Made by a program: the position numbers and the translations under genes
The notes under the pieces: generated by a model
Told to the model about the DNA's origin: nothing
The model's input: the letters and a program-made list of their open reading frames with translations, nothing else
Database searches by the model: none
Shown: positions 47,881 through 56,267 of the stretch, in pieces
Layout of the letters: each line of letters opens with the position of its first letter
Position numbering within the stretch: position 1 is the stretch's first letter
Source of the DNA: Competibacter_A sp037045685
Lineage (GTDB): Bacteria; Pseudomonadota; Gammaproteobacteria; Competibacterales; Competibacteraceae
Assembly: GCA_037045685.1 (NCBI GenBank)
Contig: JBAOII010000011.1
Span: 310,001-374,000 of the forward strand
Length of the DNA: 64,000 nucleotides
Direction of reading: 5' to 3'

Positions 47881-48133
47881 GAATCACCTTATCCTGACCA
47901 CCAAAATCGCATCGGATATTTTACGACAAATACATGCCATTGCCTGGGATGTTATTGTCATTCGCCGGGTTTGGAGAGCGCGAAACCAACCCTTTTTGAA
48001 ATACGGAAAACCAGTCCGATATTGCGAATTCGCAATGCAGCCAGAGCTGGTTGGTGAGAAAATAATAAAAAATTAGGTGCTGAATGTTATCCGATGGAGG
48101 AGAAAGCGTGGTGCTCGGCTCGGGAACGGAGGA
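47881..48133. other. AT-rich spacer upstream of the P-type ATPase
   Basis: About 250 bases without a supported gene. Markedly lower GC, with a run of A/T at 48055-48077. It must contain the ATPase promoter on the minus strand. No hairpin or repeat was recognised. Confidence 0.5.
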
Positions 48134-48844
48134 TCATCCCTCGCCATCGGCGATGCGGCGTAGGGTTTCGCGGTCACAATCCTGAATACAGGCATCGCGA
48201 TCATGCAGCAACCGCCGCCGTCGCAGTTCGGCGATGGTACGGCTGACGGTTTCGGTGGTCAGTCCCACCATCGCGGCCATGTCCTCGCGCCCGAAAAGCC
48301 GCAAGCGATTGTCGGGAGCAGGGCAAGCCAGTCGCAGCAACAATCGCGCTACCCGCTGGCGGGCGGTACCGGTGGTGAATTGGGTCAGCCAAGCATCGGC
48401 TTCGCTTAGTGCCTGCTGCCAGCGCCTCATCAACGCCTGATACAGGCGTGGCTGCTCGCGGCCCAGCCCTTCGATGACATCGACCGGGATCGCGCAGATA
48501 TCGCAGTCGGTGAGAGCGATGGCGTCGTGTTGGTAAGGTTGGCGAACCAGCGTTTCCAGGCCGAGGGCGTCGCCGTCCCGCAACAGGCGCACGATGCGTT
48601 GGCTGCCGTCGGGCAGGTATTGCACCAGCTTCATCGCTCCGCTCCGCAGGGTGAACACAGTGCCGCGCTGTTCGTGCGCGCGGTACAGCAAATTCCGGGG
48701 GGCCAAAACCACCGTCTCGATGGGTTGGTGGATATGGCGGAAACCCACCTCCTCCAGCCCGGCGAACAGAGCCGAGTCGCGGACCGCGCAATGGAGGCAA
48801 TTGGTTTCGCCCGACCCAATCGCCGGCGATGAAATCGATTTCAT
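48134..48844 (-). CDS. FNR/Crp-family transcriptional regulator
   Basis: A 236-residue regulator with an N-terminal cNMP-binding-type domain and a C-terminal winged helix. The recognition helix LTTETVSRTIAELRRR carries the E-xx-SR pattern of FNR-type specificity (TTGAT-N4-ATCAA). Of FNR's four iron-sulfur cysteines, C16 and C19 (NCLHC) and the central one (DICAIP) are present. The third, normally six residues after the second, is an alanine (CAVRDSA). The cluster may therefore be different or absent. The ATG at 48844 is chosen to keep the cysteine region near the start. It is divergent from the NifX/DsrE cluster, a likely target. Confidence 0.88.
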   Translation of the reverse strand: MKSISSPAIGSGETNCLHCAVRDSALFAGLEEVGFRHIHQPIETVVLAPRNLLYRAHEQRGTVFTLRSGAMKLVQYLPDGSQRIVRLLRDGDALGLETLVRQPYQHDAIALTDCDICAIPVDVIEGLGREQPRLYQALMRRWQQALSEADAWLTQFTTGTARQRVARLLLRLACPAPDNRLRLFGREDMAAMVGLTTETVSRTIAELRRRRLLHDRDACIQDCDRETLRRIADGEG

Positions 48845-48959
48845 GAGGTCATCCGCGTTTGTGCGTAACGGTCTTGTGTAGAGAAACAGTAGCTTATCCG
48901 AATTCAGAGCACCGCAAGGCCGCGAAGGTTTCGCGAGAGTTTGCGAGGGGAATATCGAC

Positions 48960-49322
48960 ATGAAAATCGCTGTCACCAGCCAGAATCGGCGCACGATCAC
49001 CGAACACGCCGGCAAATGCCGCAAGTTCTGGATTTACGACACCGAACGGGGCCAAATCGCGGGCAAGACCTTGCTGGAACTGCCCATCGAGCAGTCCTTT
49101 CACGAGAGTTCGCCGCACGAACCGCACCCGTTGGACGCCGTGCAAGTGCTGATCGCCGGGAGCATGGGATCCGGTTTGAGCCGCCGCCTCGCCGCCAAAG
49201 GAATCATCGCCCTGACGACTCCGGAAACCGACCTCGACCGGGCGGTCGCCGCCTACCTGGACGGATCGCTGGCGGTCGGATCGCTGAAGCCGCACGCTCG
49301 CGGGGAAGACGAGCATCCGTAA
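48960..49322 (+). CDS. NifX/NifB-family (dinitrogenase iron-molybdenum cofactor-binding) protein
   Basis: A 120-residue single-domain protein of the NifX/NafY/NifB-C group: MKIAVTSQNRRTITEHAGKCRKFWIYD, then VLIAGSMGSGLSRRLAAKGI, with the usual PETDLDRAVAAYLDG C-terminal helix. Such proteins bind iron-sulfur or iron-molybdenum cluster precursors; outside nif loci they are common near FNR-like regulators and oxidoreductases. No nif genes are nearby. Strong context: 115 bases from the FNR-like gene and followed by DsrE-type and methyltransferase genes on the same strand. Confidence 0.88.
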   Translation: MKIAVTSQNRRTITEHAGKCRKFWIYDTERGQIAGKTLLELPIEQSFHESSPHEPHPLDAVQVLIAGSMGSGLSRRLAAKGIIALTTPETDLDRAVAAYLDGSLAVGSLKPHARGEDEHP

Positions 49323-49367
49323 CCGTTATCTTCATACCATCTTCAACCCATCCGAAAGGAGCGACCC

Positions 49368-49787
49368 ATGAAGTTCTTTTTACAAGCGATGCTGACCCTT
49401 GCCTTGATCGTTGGCGGCGTTGTCAACCCAACTTTTGCGGGAAACGGCGACCCGCTCTTCGTAAATCTGACCACGGATGACGCCCATCGCGCCGACATGG
49501 GAATCTCGTTCGGCAAAAATCAACTGGAACGCGGCCATCCCTTGACGATATTCCTTAACGACAAGGGCGTGTTCATCGGTTCTAAGGAGAATGCTACGAA
49601 ATTTGCTAATCATCAGAAGATGCTTGGCGAACTCGTGAGTAAAGGGGCCGTCGTTTTGGTTTGCCCGATGTGCATGAAGCATTACGGCGTGAAAGAGGCC
49701 GACTTGTTGCCCGGCCTTAAAATAGGGAGCCCCGAACTCACCGGCGGCGCGTTATTCAAAGACAATACCAAGACGCTGACTTGGTGA
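49368..49787 (+). CDS. Exported DsrE/DsrF-like protein
   Basis: A 139-residue protein with a Sec signal peptide (MKFFLQAMLTLALIVGGVVNPTFAG) and a DsrE-like sulfur-relay fold: LFVNLTTDDAHRADMGISFG, LNDKGVFIGSK, and the cysteine pair in VLVCPMCMKHYGV. Cytoplasmic DsrE-type proteins carry persulfide sulfur; this one is likely periplasmic. The CxxC may be redox-active. The ATG at 49368 follows GAAAGGAGCGACCC, a strong ribosome binding site, 45 bases after the NifX gene stop. Confidence 0.87.
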   Translation: MKFFLQAMLTLALIVGGVVNPTFAGNGDPLFVNLTTDDAHRADMGISFGKNQLERGHPLTIFLNDKGVFIGSKENATKFANHQKMLGELVSKGAVVLVCPMCMKHYGVKEADLLPGLKIGSPELTGGALFKDNTKTLTW

Positions 49788-49852
49788 ATAATACTGGTGA
49801 TCTGTAAACCCCGACTCGCCTGGCAACGGTCTCGCCGCACCGAGCACCAACG

Positions 49853-50467
49853 ATGAATTTTGACGACAAAGCCAAAACCTGGGACACCGATCCGATCAAG
49901 CGGGAGCGGGCTTTTACCGTCGCCGCCGCGATCCGGCAGCGGGTGCCTTTATCGCGCGGCTGGCATGCGCTCGAATACGGCTGCGGGACCGGGCTATTGA
50001 GTTTTGCCCTGCACGCCGAGTTGGGTCAGATCGCGCTGGCCGACAGCTCGCCGGGCATGTTGGCGGTGCTGGAAGAGAAGATCGCCGCCGCCGGACTTTC
50101 TTCCCATCTGCATCCGCTCGCGCTCGATCTGGTGACGGATTCACCTCCCGTCGGGCGCTACGATCTGATTTATACCCTGATGACCTTGCACCACGTCGCC
50201 GATGTCGATCGCTTGCTGCGGGCTTTTCGCGACCTGCTGCGGCCGGGCGGTTGGCTGTGCATCGCCGATCTGGACCAGGAGGATGGTTCGTTTCACGGCC
50301 CCGGTTTCACCGGTCACAACGGGTTCCACCGGGCCGCGTTGCGGGTGCAACTGATGCGTGCGGGATTCGGCGGAGCGGATTTTTCGACCTGCTACACGAT
50401 GAAAAAGGCGACCGACCGGGGGATGCGGGAATACCCGCTGTTCTTGGCGGTCGCGGCCCGGCCATAG
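49853..50467 (+). CDS. Class I SAM-dependent methyltransferase
   Basis: A 204-residue methyltransferase. Motif I ALEYGCGTGLLSF, motif II acidic ALADSSPGM, motif IV YDLIYTLMTLHHV and a post-IV LRPGGWLCIADLD. This is the small-molecule (Ubi/Coq5-like) Rossmann group; the substrate cannot be told. The ATG at 49853 lies 65 bases after the DsrE gene, with the MBL gene 66 bases downstream, so the four genes 48960-51469 may be one operon. Confidence 0.88.
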   Translation: MNFDDKAKTWDTDPIKRERAFTVAAAIRQRVPLSRGWHALEYGCGTGLLSFALHAELGQIALADSSPGMLAVLEEKIAAAGLSSHLHPLALDLVTDSPPVGRYDLIYTLMTLHHVADVDRLLRAFRDLLRPGGWLCIADLDQEDGSFHGPGFTGHNGFHRAALRVQLMRAGFGGADFSTCYTMKKATDRGMREYPLFLAVAARP

Positions 50468-50533
50468 CGCGAACGACGGTGCGCTGGCCGGTTCCCGGCC
50501 CAGAAACGAATCCGTCCGAAGGAGGTTATCGCC

Positions 50534-51469
50534 ATGTCAGCGACCGCTCAAGCTCTCGATATCGGCGTCCTGCGACGTCTGAAGATTCGCTGCGTTTCCG
50601 AAACCGGCTGGTTCGACACCGCCACCGTGTTCGGCGACATCAAGGACGCCGGCGGCGCCGAAACCGACCAGTACGCCATTCCCTGGCCGCCCTTCGGCGC
50701 GCTGCACGCCGACAACGCCGCCGGCTTTTCGGCGCTGCTGGAAGCCGAAACGGCCGATGGAACGGTGCGCCGGCTGTTGTTCGACACCGGCTGGAATCCG
50801 GCCTGGATGGACCGGCGCTTCGCCGAGGAAGGCATCGACGAGCTGTTGCGGCAAGGCCAGATCGAAGCGCTGGTCATCAGCCACGAGCATTTCGATCATT
50901 TCTGGGGGATCGGCTCGACCCTCAAGCACTGCCCCGACATCCCGGTTTACGTCCCCGCAGGCCTCCACCCGGCGGGCCTGGCCCACATCCGGTGGCAGGG
51001 GCATACCGGCAAAGTGGTCACCGTTCCGACCGATCAACCGCTGGTGCTGTTTCCCGGTCTGGCGCTGGTCGGTTTCCCCATGCACACTCTGTTAAAAGTC
51101 GATGGCGAAAATGTCCTGTACGCCAACCTCCAGGATCGGGGCATGACGATGGTGACCGGCTGCGGCCACGGCGGCGTGCTGAATCTGCTGGACTACGCCC
51201 GCCGGACTTTCCGAGGCGGCGAGCGCATCCACGCCATCTACGGGGGATTGCACATCTCGCCCCTGGAGGACTGGGACGAATCGCGAGAGCAGGTGATCAA
51301 CACCCTGAGCGGCTACGGGATCGCCAAGGTGGCGTGCAACCACTGCACCGGGCGCACCGCCGTCGAGAAGATGCTGGAACGGGGTTTGCCCGTCGTGCGC
51401 GGGACGGCCCGGAACGGCTCGCAAACGAACCTGTTCGTGGGCAACGGCGACGTGTTGGAGCTGGGGTGA
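50534..51469 (+). CDS. MBL-fold metallo-hydrolase of the DHPPS-like group
   Basis: A 311-residue metallo-beta-lactamase-fold protein. Metal motif VISHEHFDHFWG (HxHxDH). Further ligand histidines are probably in CGHGGVLN and GGLHISPL, and a terminal motif is CNHCTGRTAVEKM. This is the arrangement of the 7,8-dihydropterin-6-methyl-(ribofuranosyl)aminobenzene phosphate synthase-like group found in many bacteria with no methanopterin, where the substrate is unknown. Ribosome binding site GAAGGAGG before the ATG. It is last in the FNR-adjacent cluster and ends before a bidirectional terminator. Confidence 0.87.
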   Translation: MSATAQALDIGVLRRLKIRCVSETGWFDTATVFGDIKDAGGAETDQYAIPWPPFGALHADNAAGFSALLEAETADGTVRRLLFDTGWNPAWMDRRFAEEGIDELLRQGQIEALVISHEHFDHFWGIGSTLKHCPDIPVYVPAGLHPAGLAHIRWQGHTGKVVTVPTDQPLVLFPGLALVGFPMHTLLKVDGENVLYANLQDRGMTMVTGCGHGGVLNLLDYARRTFRGGERIHAIYGGLHISPLEDWDESREQVINTLSGYGIAKVACNHCTGRTAVEKMLERGLPVVRGTARNGSQTNLFVGNGDVLELG

Positions 51470-51489
51470 AAATACCTTTGGAATGAGAA

Positions 51490-51523
51490 AAGGCTCCCCG
51501 GCGCGGTGCCGGAGAGCCTTGGA
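51490..51523. terminator. Bidirectional terminator between MBL gene and phasin gene
   Basis: Stem AAGGCTCCCCGGC with GCCGGAGAGCCTT (one mismatch) and a short GCGGT loop, placed between two convergent genes. Followed by AT on both sides. Confidence 0.7.
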
Positions 51524-51547
51524 TTCAAGCGGATGCGATGGGATCGC

Positions 51548-51937
51548 TCACTTTTTCAGGGCCATGATGCTCTCGTTCAGCGCTTCGACTCGCTTGGTCA
51601 GTTCCTGGATATCTTCCTGAGTGGGCACGCCCAGCCGATTTAGCACTTGGGCGACGCGCTCCTGGAACAGCTCCTCCAAACGGTCGAACTGCTGGCTGGC
51701 CTTGCCGCGAAACTCGACCACCTTGCCCTTGGCTTCCTCGAAGCGGGCCTCGGCGATTTTTTTGGCCTGTTTCTCGACTTTCTCGCCTTCCTTGACCAGC
51801 GACTGGAACAGCTTCTCACCTTCTTCCTGGGTCTTGGCGTAGGCGCCTAGACCCGCCAGCCAGATGTGGTTGGCCGATTCGCGGATGTTGGCGATGATCG
51901 GGGTTTCTATGATGCTTTTCAGCGCTACGGTTGCCAT
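51548..51937 (-). CDS. PhaF/PhaI-type phasin (polyhydroxyalkanoate granule-associated protein)
   Basis: A 129-residue helical, charged protein. IRESANHIWLAGLGAYAKTQEEGEKLFQ is the granule-binding helix of the PhaF/PhaI group. Then a basic/acidic heptad region (EKQAKKIAEARFEEA) and a C-terminal coiled coil (LTKRVEALNESIMALKK). No histone-like alanine/lysine C-terminal domain as in PhaF, so closer to PhaI. Direct sign that the host makes storage polyesters. No pha synthase gene is in the window. Confidence 0.9.
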   Translation of the reverse strand: MATVALKSIIETPIIANIRESANHIWLAGLGAYAKTQEEGEKLFQSLVKEGEKVEKQAKKIAEARFEEAKGKVVEFRGKASQQFDRLEELFQERVAQVLNRLGVPTQEDIQELTKRVEALNESIMALKK

Positions 51938-52057
51938 GGTGATGCTCCTCGACTCAAGGTCTTGATCGTGATGCCGGTTTTTACTTTTTCCGGCGAGTTT
52001 TAACCTTTGTTGAGGCGTACTGTAGCAGCGAAAATTAGAGTGAACACACTACCGAAC

Positions 52058-52093
52058 TCCCCTCGCCCTGTGGGAGAGGGGTCGGAGGCGAGA
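52058..52093. repeat. Dispersed GC-rich palindromic repeat, copy 6
   Basis: CTCCCCTCGCCCTGTGGGAGAGGGGTCGGAGGCGAGAG, located downstream of pyrC (minus strand) and upstream of the phasin promoter side. Confidence 0.75.
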
Positions 52094-52103
52094 GATCAGA
52101 CGC

Positions 52104-53138
52104 TCAATCCGCCAGCCGCCAACCCAACGTTTCCCCGGCCCGCAGGGGAACCAGCTCGTCCGCGCCGAACGGGAAGCGGTCGGGAACCGGCATCGGCTGG
52201 CGGAGCAGGGTGAGGGTTCCGGCGTTGCGCGGCAAGCCGTAGAAATCCGGGCCGTGGAAGCTGGCGAAGGCTTCCAGCCGGTCCAGTGCCCCGACCGAAT
52301 CGAACGCTTCGGCGTACAGTTCCAGCGCGGCGTGCGCGGTGTAGCAGCCGGCGCAGCCGCAGGCGGTTTCCTTGCCCTGGCGCGGGTGCGGGGCGCTGTC
52401 GGTGCCGAGAAAGTATTTCGGGTTGCCGCTCGCGGCGGCCCGGATCAAGGCTTGGCGGTGGCGTTCGCGCTTGAGGATCGGCAGGCAGTAGTAATGCGGC
52501 CGGACGCCGCCCTGGAAAATCGCGTTGCGGTTGTAGAGCAGGTGATGGGCGGTGATCGTGGCCGCGACCGTGGCCGGCGCTTCGCGCACGTAGTCCGCCG
52601 CGTCCTGGGTGGTGATGTGCTCCAGCACGATTTTGAGGGCGGGGAAGTCGCGCACGACCGGGCTCAAAATCTGTTCGATAAAGGCCACCTCGCGGTCGAA
52701 CACGTCCACTGTCGGGTCGGTGACTTCGCCGTGAACCAGCAACGGCAGTCCGTGCGCCTGCATCGCCTCCAACACCGGGTAGATGTCGCGAACGTCGGTC
52801 ACCCCGGAATCGGAATTCGTCGTCGCGCCGGCGGGGTAGAGCTTGCAAGCGGCGACATGGCCGGACGCCTTGGCGCGGGCGATTTCGGCGGGCGAGGTGT
52901 TGTCGGTCAGATAGAGGGTCATCAGCGGCTGGAATGTCGATCCAGCCGGTATCGCGTCCAGAATCCGCGCCCGATAAAACGACGCCTGCTCGGTCGTCGT
53001 CACCGGCGGTCGCAGGTTGGGCATGATGATGGCGCGGGCGAACTGGCGGGCGCTGTGTGGCACGACCGCGCGCAGCGCCGCACCGTCGCGGACGTGCAAA
53101 TGCCAGTCGTCGGGGCGGGTGAGGGTGAGGGTGTCCAT
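52104..53138 (-). CDS. pyrC: Dihydroorotase (class II type)
   Basis: A 344-residue zinc amidohydrolase cyclising carbamoyl-aspartate in pyrimidine synthesis. Metal ligands in DDWHLHVRDG; the carbamylated lysine is expected in AACKLYPAGATTNSD; further HGE and HITT motifs. A C-terminal FLGTDSAPHPRQGKE holds the catalytic aspartate. Length matches the E. coli PyrC type, not the longer PyrC/allantoinase type. ATG at 53138, with a GGAAACC region upstream. Divergent from argG by 165 bases. Confidence 0.96.
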   Translation of the reverse strand: MDTLTLTRPDDWHLHVRDGAALRAVVPHSARQFARAIIMPNLRPPVTTTEQASFYRARILDAIPAGSTFQPLMTLYLTDNTSPAEIARAKASGHVAACKLYPAGATTNSDSGVTDVRDIYPVLEAMQAHGLPLLVHGEVTDPTVDVFDREVAFIEQILSPVVRDFPALKIVLEHITTQDAADYVREAPATVAATITAHHLLYNRNAIFQGGVRPHYYCLPILKRERHRQALIRAAASGNPKYFLGTDSAPHPRQGKETACGCAGCYTAHAALELYAEAFDSVGALDRLEAFASFHGPDFYGLPRNAGTLTLLRQPMPVPDRFPFGADELVPLRAGETLGWRLAD

Positions 53139-53302
53139 GCGGGTTTCCGGTTGGCGTAAGGACGGTTCGGCGGCGGATTATACGCCCGTCGCGCCTTGAC
53201 GCATGGAGGTAAAGCCGTAAGCTAGCGGCTTGCGTGGCGCGGGCCGGGCGGTGGTCCGGGCCGCTCCTGGTGATTGAGCCGCTTGGCAACATGGGGAACG
53301 TT

Positions 53303-54520
53303 ATGTCCGACATCAAAAAAGTCGTGCTGGCCTATTCGGGCGGCCTGGATACCTCGGTGATCCTGAAATGGCTGCAAGACGTTTATCAGTGCGAAATCGT
53401 GACCTTCACCGCCGACCTGGGGCAGGACGAGGAACTGGAACCGGCGCGGCAGAAGGCACTGCTGTTCGGCATCAAGCCGGAAAATATCTTCATCGACGAC
53501 CTGCGCGAAGAGTTCGTGCGCGATTTCGTGTTTCCCATGTTTCGGGCCAATGCGATCTACGAGGGTGAATATCTGCTCGGCACTTCCATCGCCCGGCCGC
53601 TGATCGCCAAGCGCCAGATCGAAATCGCCGTCCAGACCGGCGCCGACGCCGTCTCGCACGGCGCCACCGGCAAGGGCAACGATCAGGTTCGCTTCGAGCT
53701 GGGCGCCTACGCGCTCAAGCCGGATATCAAGATCATCGCGCCGTGGCGGGAATGGGATTTGCTGTCGCGCGAGAAACTGCTGGCCTACGCGGAAAAACAC
53801 GGTATCCCGGTCGAGATGAAGCGCGGCACCAAATCGCCGTATTCGATGGACGCCAACCTGCTGCACATCTCCTACGAAGGCGGCGTGCTGGAAGACCCGT
53901 GGAACGAGCCGGAAGAAGCGATGTGGCGCTGGTCGGTGTCGCCGGAGAAAGCGCCCGATCAGCCGCGCCATGTCGAGTTGGACTATCGCAACGGCGACAT
54001 CGTGGCCATCGACGGCGAGGCGCTGTCGCCGGCCGCCGTGCTGGCTCGGTTGAATCAGTTGGGCGGCGAGCATGGCATCGGCCGGCTCGATCTGGTGGAA
54101 AACCGCTACGTTGGCATGAAGTCGCGGGGTTGCTATGAAACGCCCGGCGGCACCATCATGCTCAAGGCGCACCGGGCGATGGAGTCGCTGACCCTGGATC
54201 GGGAAGTGGCCCATCTCAAGGATGAACTGATGCCGCGTTACGCCAGTCTGGTTTATAACGGCTATTGGTGGAGCCCCGAGCGCAAATTGTTGCAGACCCT
54301 GATCGACGCCTCGCAAGTTCCTGTGAACGGCACGGTGCGAGTGAAGCTGTACAAGGGTAACGTGATCGTGGCGGGCCGCAAGTCGGACGACAGCCTGTTC
54401 GATATGAACATCGCCACGTTCGAGGATGATGCCGGCGCCTACGATCAAAAGGATGCCGGCGGCTTCATCAAGCTGAACGCCTTGCGGATGCGCATCGCGG
54501 CGCTGAAAGGGCGGCGGTAA
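53303..54520 (+). CDS. argG: Argininosuccinate synthase
   Basis: A 405-residue enzyme joining citrulline and aspartate with ATP to argininosuccinate. P-loop-like VLAYSGGLDTSVILKW, GATGKGNDQVRFEL, and YSMDANLLHISYEGG are intact. It is the short (about 400 residue) type. The ATG at 53303 is chosen; the longer in-frame start would add 23 non-conserved residues. A strong hairpin terminator follows at 54564-54604. Confidence 0.96.
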   Translation: MSDIKKVVLAYSGGLDTSVILKWLQDVYQCEIVTFTADLGQDEELEPARQKALLFGIKPENIFIDDLREEFVRDFVFPMFRANAIYEGEYLLGTSIARPLIAKRQIEIAVQTGADAVSHGATGKGNDQVRFELGAYALKPDIKIIAPWREWDLLSREKLLAYAEKHGIPVEMKRGTKSPYSMDANLLHISYEGGVLEDPWNEPEEAMWRWSVSPEKAPDQPRHVELDYRNGDIVAIDGEALSPAAVLARLNQLGGEHGIGRLDLVENRYVGMKSRGCYETPGGTIMLKAHRAMESLTLDREVAHLKDELMPRYASLVYNGYWWSPERKLLQTLIDASQVPVNGTVRVKLYKGNVIVAGRKSDDSLFDMNIATFEDDAGAYDQKDAGGFIKLNALRMRIAALKGRR

Positions 54521-54563
54521 TTACATTGGGTAAACCCCCGGCTCTGCCGAGAGCTATTTACTT

Positions 54564-54604
54564 GGGAAGCCGGCGCGTTTCGGGAAGAGCGCGCCGGTTT
54601 TCCC
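54564..54604 (+). terminator. Terminator after argG
   Basis: Stem GGGAAGCCGGCGCG / CGCGCCGGTTTTCCC with an 11-base loop, followed by mixed sequence rather than a pure T run. Located between argG and gloA. Confidence 0.65.
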
Positions 54605-54632
54605 GCTAGCTATCTGTTTCGGGAGGAACGTC

Positions 54633-55016
54633 ATGCGCATTCTGCACACCATGCTGAGAACGGGCGATCTGGATCGCTCGATCAAGTTTTATACCGAAAT
54701 ACTGGGAATGAAGTTGCTGCGCCGAAAAGATTACCCCGCCGGTGAATTCACTCTGGCTTTTCTGGGTTATGGCGACGAGTCCGATCATACGGTTATCGAA
54801 CTGACCTACAACTGGGGTGTGGATCGCTATGAGATGGGAACCGCTTATGGGCATATCGCTATCGAAGTCGATGATGTGTATCGGGCAACAGCGGAAGTCA
54901 AGAATCGCGGCGGTAAAATTCTGCGCGAAGCGGGTCCCATGAACGCGGGAACCACGATCATCTCCTTTATCGAAGACCCCGACGGTTATCCAATTGAGTT
55001 GATTGGAAAAAGTTAG
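54633..55016 (+). CDS. gloA: Lactoylglutathione lyase (glyoxalase I)
   Basis: A 127-residue metal-dependent glyoxalase I that converts the methylglyoxal-glutathione hemithioacetal to S-lactoylglutathione. Family sequence throughout: ILHTMLRTGDLDRSIKFYTEI, LELTYNWG-like IELTYNWGVDRYEMG, YGHIAIEVDD, and GYPIELIG. Metal ligands H5, E56-equivalent, H74 and E122-equivalent appear present. ATG at 54633 follows CGGGAGGAACGTC. Consistent with glutathione use (gshA and 5-oxoprolinase also in the window). Confidence 0.95.
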   Translation: MRILHTMLRTGDLDRSIKFYTEILGMKLLRRKDYPAGEFTLAFLGYGDESDHTVIELTYNWGVDRYEMGTAYGHIAIEVDDVYRATAEVKNRGGKILREAGPMNAGTTIISFIEDPDGYPIELIGKS

Positions 55017-55086
55017 CAGATAGAACCCGAAATTGAATCCCGATTAACCTTCTTTTTGACATCACTACCCACCGAAAGGAGCTACC

Positions 55087-55233
55087 TTGGCCAAGCCCAA
55101 CTACCAGTACGAAAAGCGCCAGAAAGATCTGGCCAAGAAAAAGAAACAAGAAGAGAAGCAGGAAGAGAAACGCCAAAGGAAATTGGATAAAGGCACCGCG
55201 CCGCCGCCGGAGACGCCAGACCCGCAATCGTGA
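55087..55233 (+). CDS. Small highly charged conserved protein
   Basis: A 48-residue protein starting at TTG: MAKPNYQYEKRQKDLAKKKK continuing as a Lys/Glu/Arg-rich helix and ending PPPETPDPQS. AAAGGAG sits five bases before the TTG, an excellent ribosome binding site. I recall small basic proteins of this type in many gamma- and betaproteobacteria, annotated only as hypothetical. Function unknown; the charged helix could bind RNA or acidic protein. It is too short for usual gene-finding cut-offs. Confidence 0.75.
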   Translation: MAKPNYQYEKRQKDLAKKKKQEEKQEEKRQRKLDKGTAPPPETPDPQS

Positions 55234-55355
55234 CCGAGTTGAAGCGCGGCGCGCTCGGACCAAAATCCCGCAATCTTATTGATCGCCGACCACTCTGAAG
55301 GGATTGAAGCCAATTTGCGATCGGCCGGTTTTTTCTCGACAGTTGAGGAGTTTTT

Positions 55356-56267
55356 ATGGCAATGCTCGGAAAGGAATTCAATAAGATTCAGATTAGCACG
55401 AGCGGGGCCGCCATTTTCATGGAGCACGGCGGTTCCGGCAGCCCGCTGCTGTTTTTGCACGGCTATCCGCAAACCCATGCCATGTGGCACCAGGTCGCGC
55501 CCCGATTCACGAGCGAGTTTCGCGTGATATGCCCGGATTTGCGCGGTTACGGCGACAGTTCCAAACCGAAAAGCACCGCCGATCACGGCACCTACTCCAA
55601 GCGGGCGATGGCGCGGGACATGGTGGAGGTGATGGAGTATTTCGGCTACCGGGAATTTATCGTGGTCGGCCATGATCGCGGCGCCAGGGTCGCGCACCGC
55701 ATGGCGCTCGATTATCCCGATCGGGTCAAGAAAGCGTGCGTCATGGACATCGTTCCCACCTATCACATGTTCGCGCACACCGATCAACATTTTGCCACCG
55801 GGTACTACCATTGGTTCTTTTTGATCCAGCCCGATGGGTTGCCGGAACGGCTGATCGGAGCCAGCCCCGCCTACTATCTCGCCGAAAAACTGAAACGGTG
55901 GAGCGCTCCCGAGGCCCAATTCGCGCCCGAGCTTGTCTCTGAATACATTCGCTGTTTCAGCAACCCGGAAACCATTCGGGCATCCTGCGAGGATTACCGG
56001 GCGGCGGCAAGCATCGATTTGCGGGATGATGAAACGGACTCCGGCAAGAAAATTCGGTGCCCCCTGCTCGTGTTGTGGGGCGCGAAAGGATTTGTCCAGC
56101 GGACCTACGACGTGCTGGAGATTTGGCGGAAATACGCCGACCATGTGGAAGGGAAGGCGCTGGACTGCGGGCATTTTCTCCCGGAGGAGAAACCCGAGGA
56201 TGTCATCGGGGAACTCCGCGAGTTTTTTGTGGAGGATCAGGCCGGTGGATCGAGCCAAGCTGAATGA
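55356..56267 (+). CDS. Alpha/beta hydrolase resembling fluoroacetate dehalogenase
   Basis: A 303-residue cytosolic hydrolase. The nucleophile is aspartate, not serine: VVGHDRGARVAHR. The carboxylate-binding arginines at +1 and +4 are both present. LHGYPQTHAMWH forms the oxyanion hole, DLRGYGDSS is conserved, YHWFFLIQ supplies the halide-binding His-Trp pair, EDYRAAA the tyrosine, and CGHFLPEE the catalytic histidine. This full residue set is that of haloacetate/fluoroacetate dehalogenases rather than esterases. Soluble epoxide hydrolases, the main alternative, lack the DRGxR pair. The next gene overlaps its 3' end by 23 bases. Confidence 0.85.
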   Translation: MAMLGKEFNKIQISTSGAAIFMEHGGSGSPLLFLHGYPQTHAMWHQVAPRFTSEFRVICPDLRGYGDSSKPKSTADHGTYSKRAMARDMVEVMEYFGYREFIVVGHDRGARVAHRMALDYPDRVKKACVMDIVPTYHMFAHTDQHFATGYYHWFFLIQPDGLPERLIGASPAYYLAEKLKRWSAPEAQFAPELVSEYIRCFSNPETIRASCEDYRAAASIDLRDDETDSGKKIRCPLLVLWGAKGFVQRTYDVLEIWRKYADHVEGKALDCGHFLPEEKPEDVIGELREFFVEDQAGGSSQAE

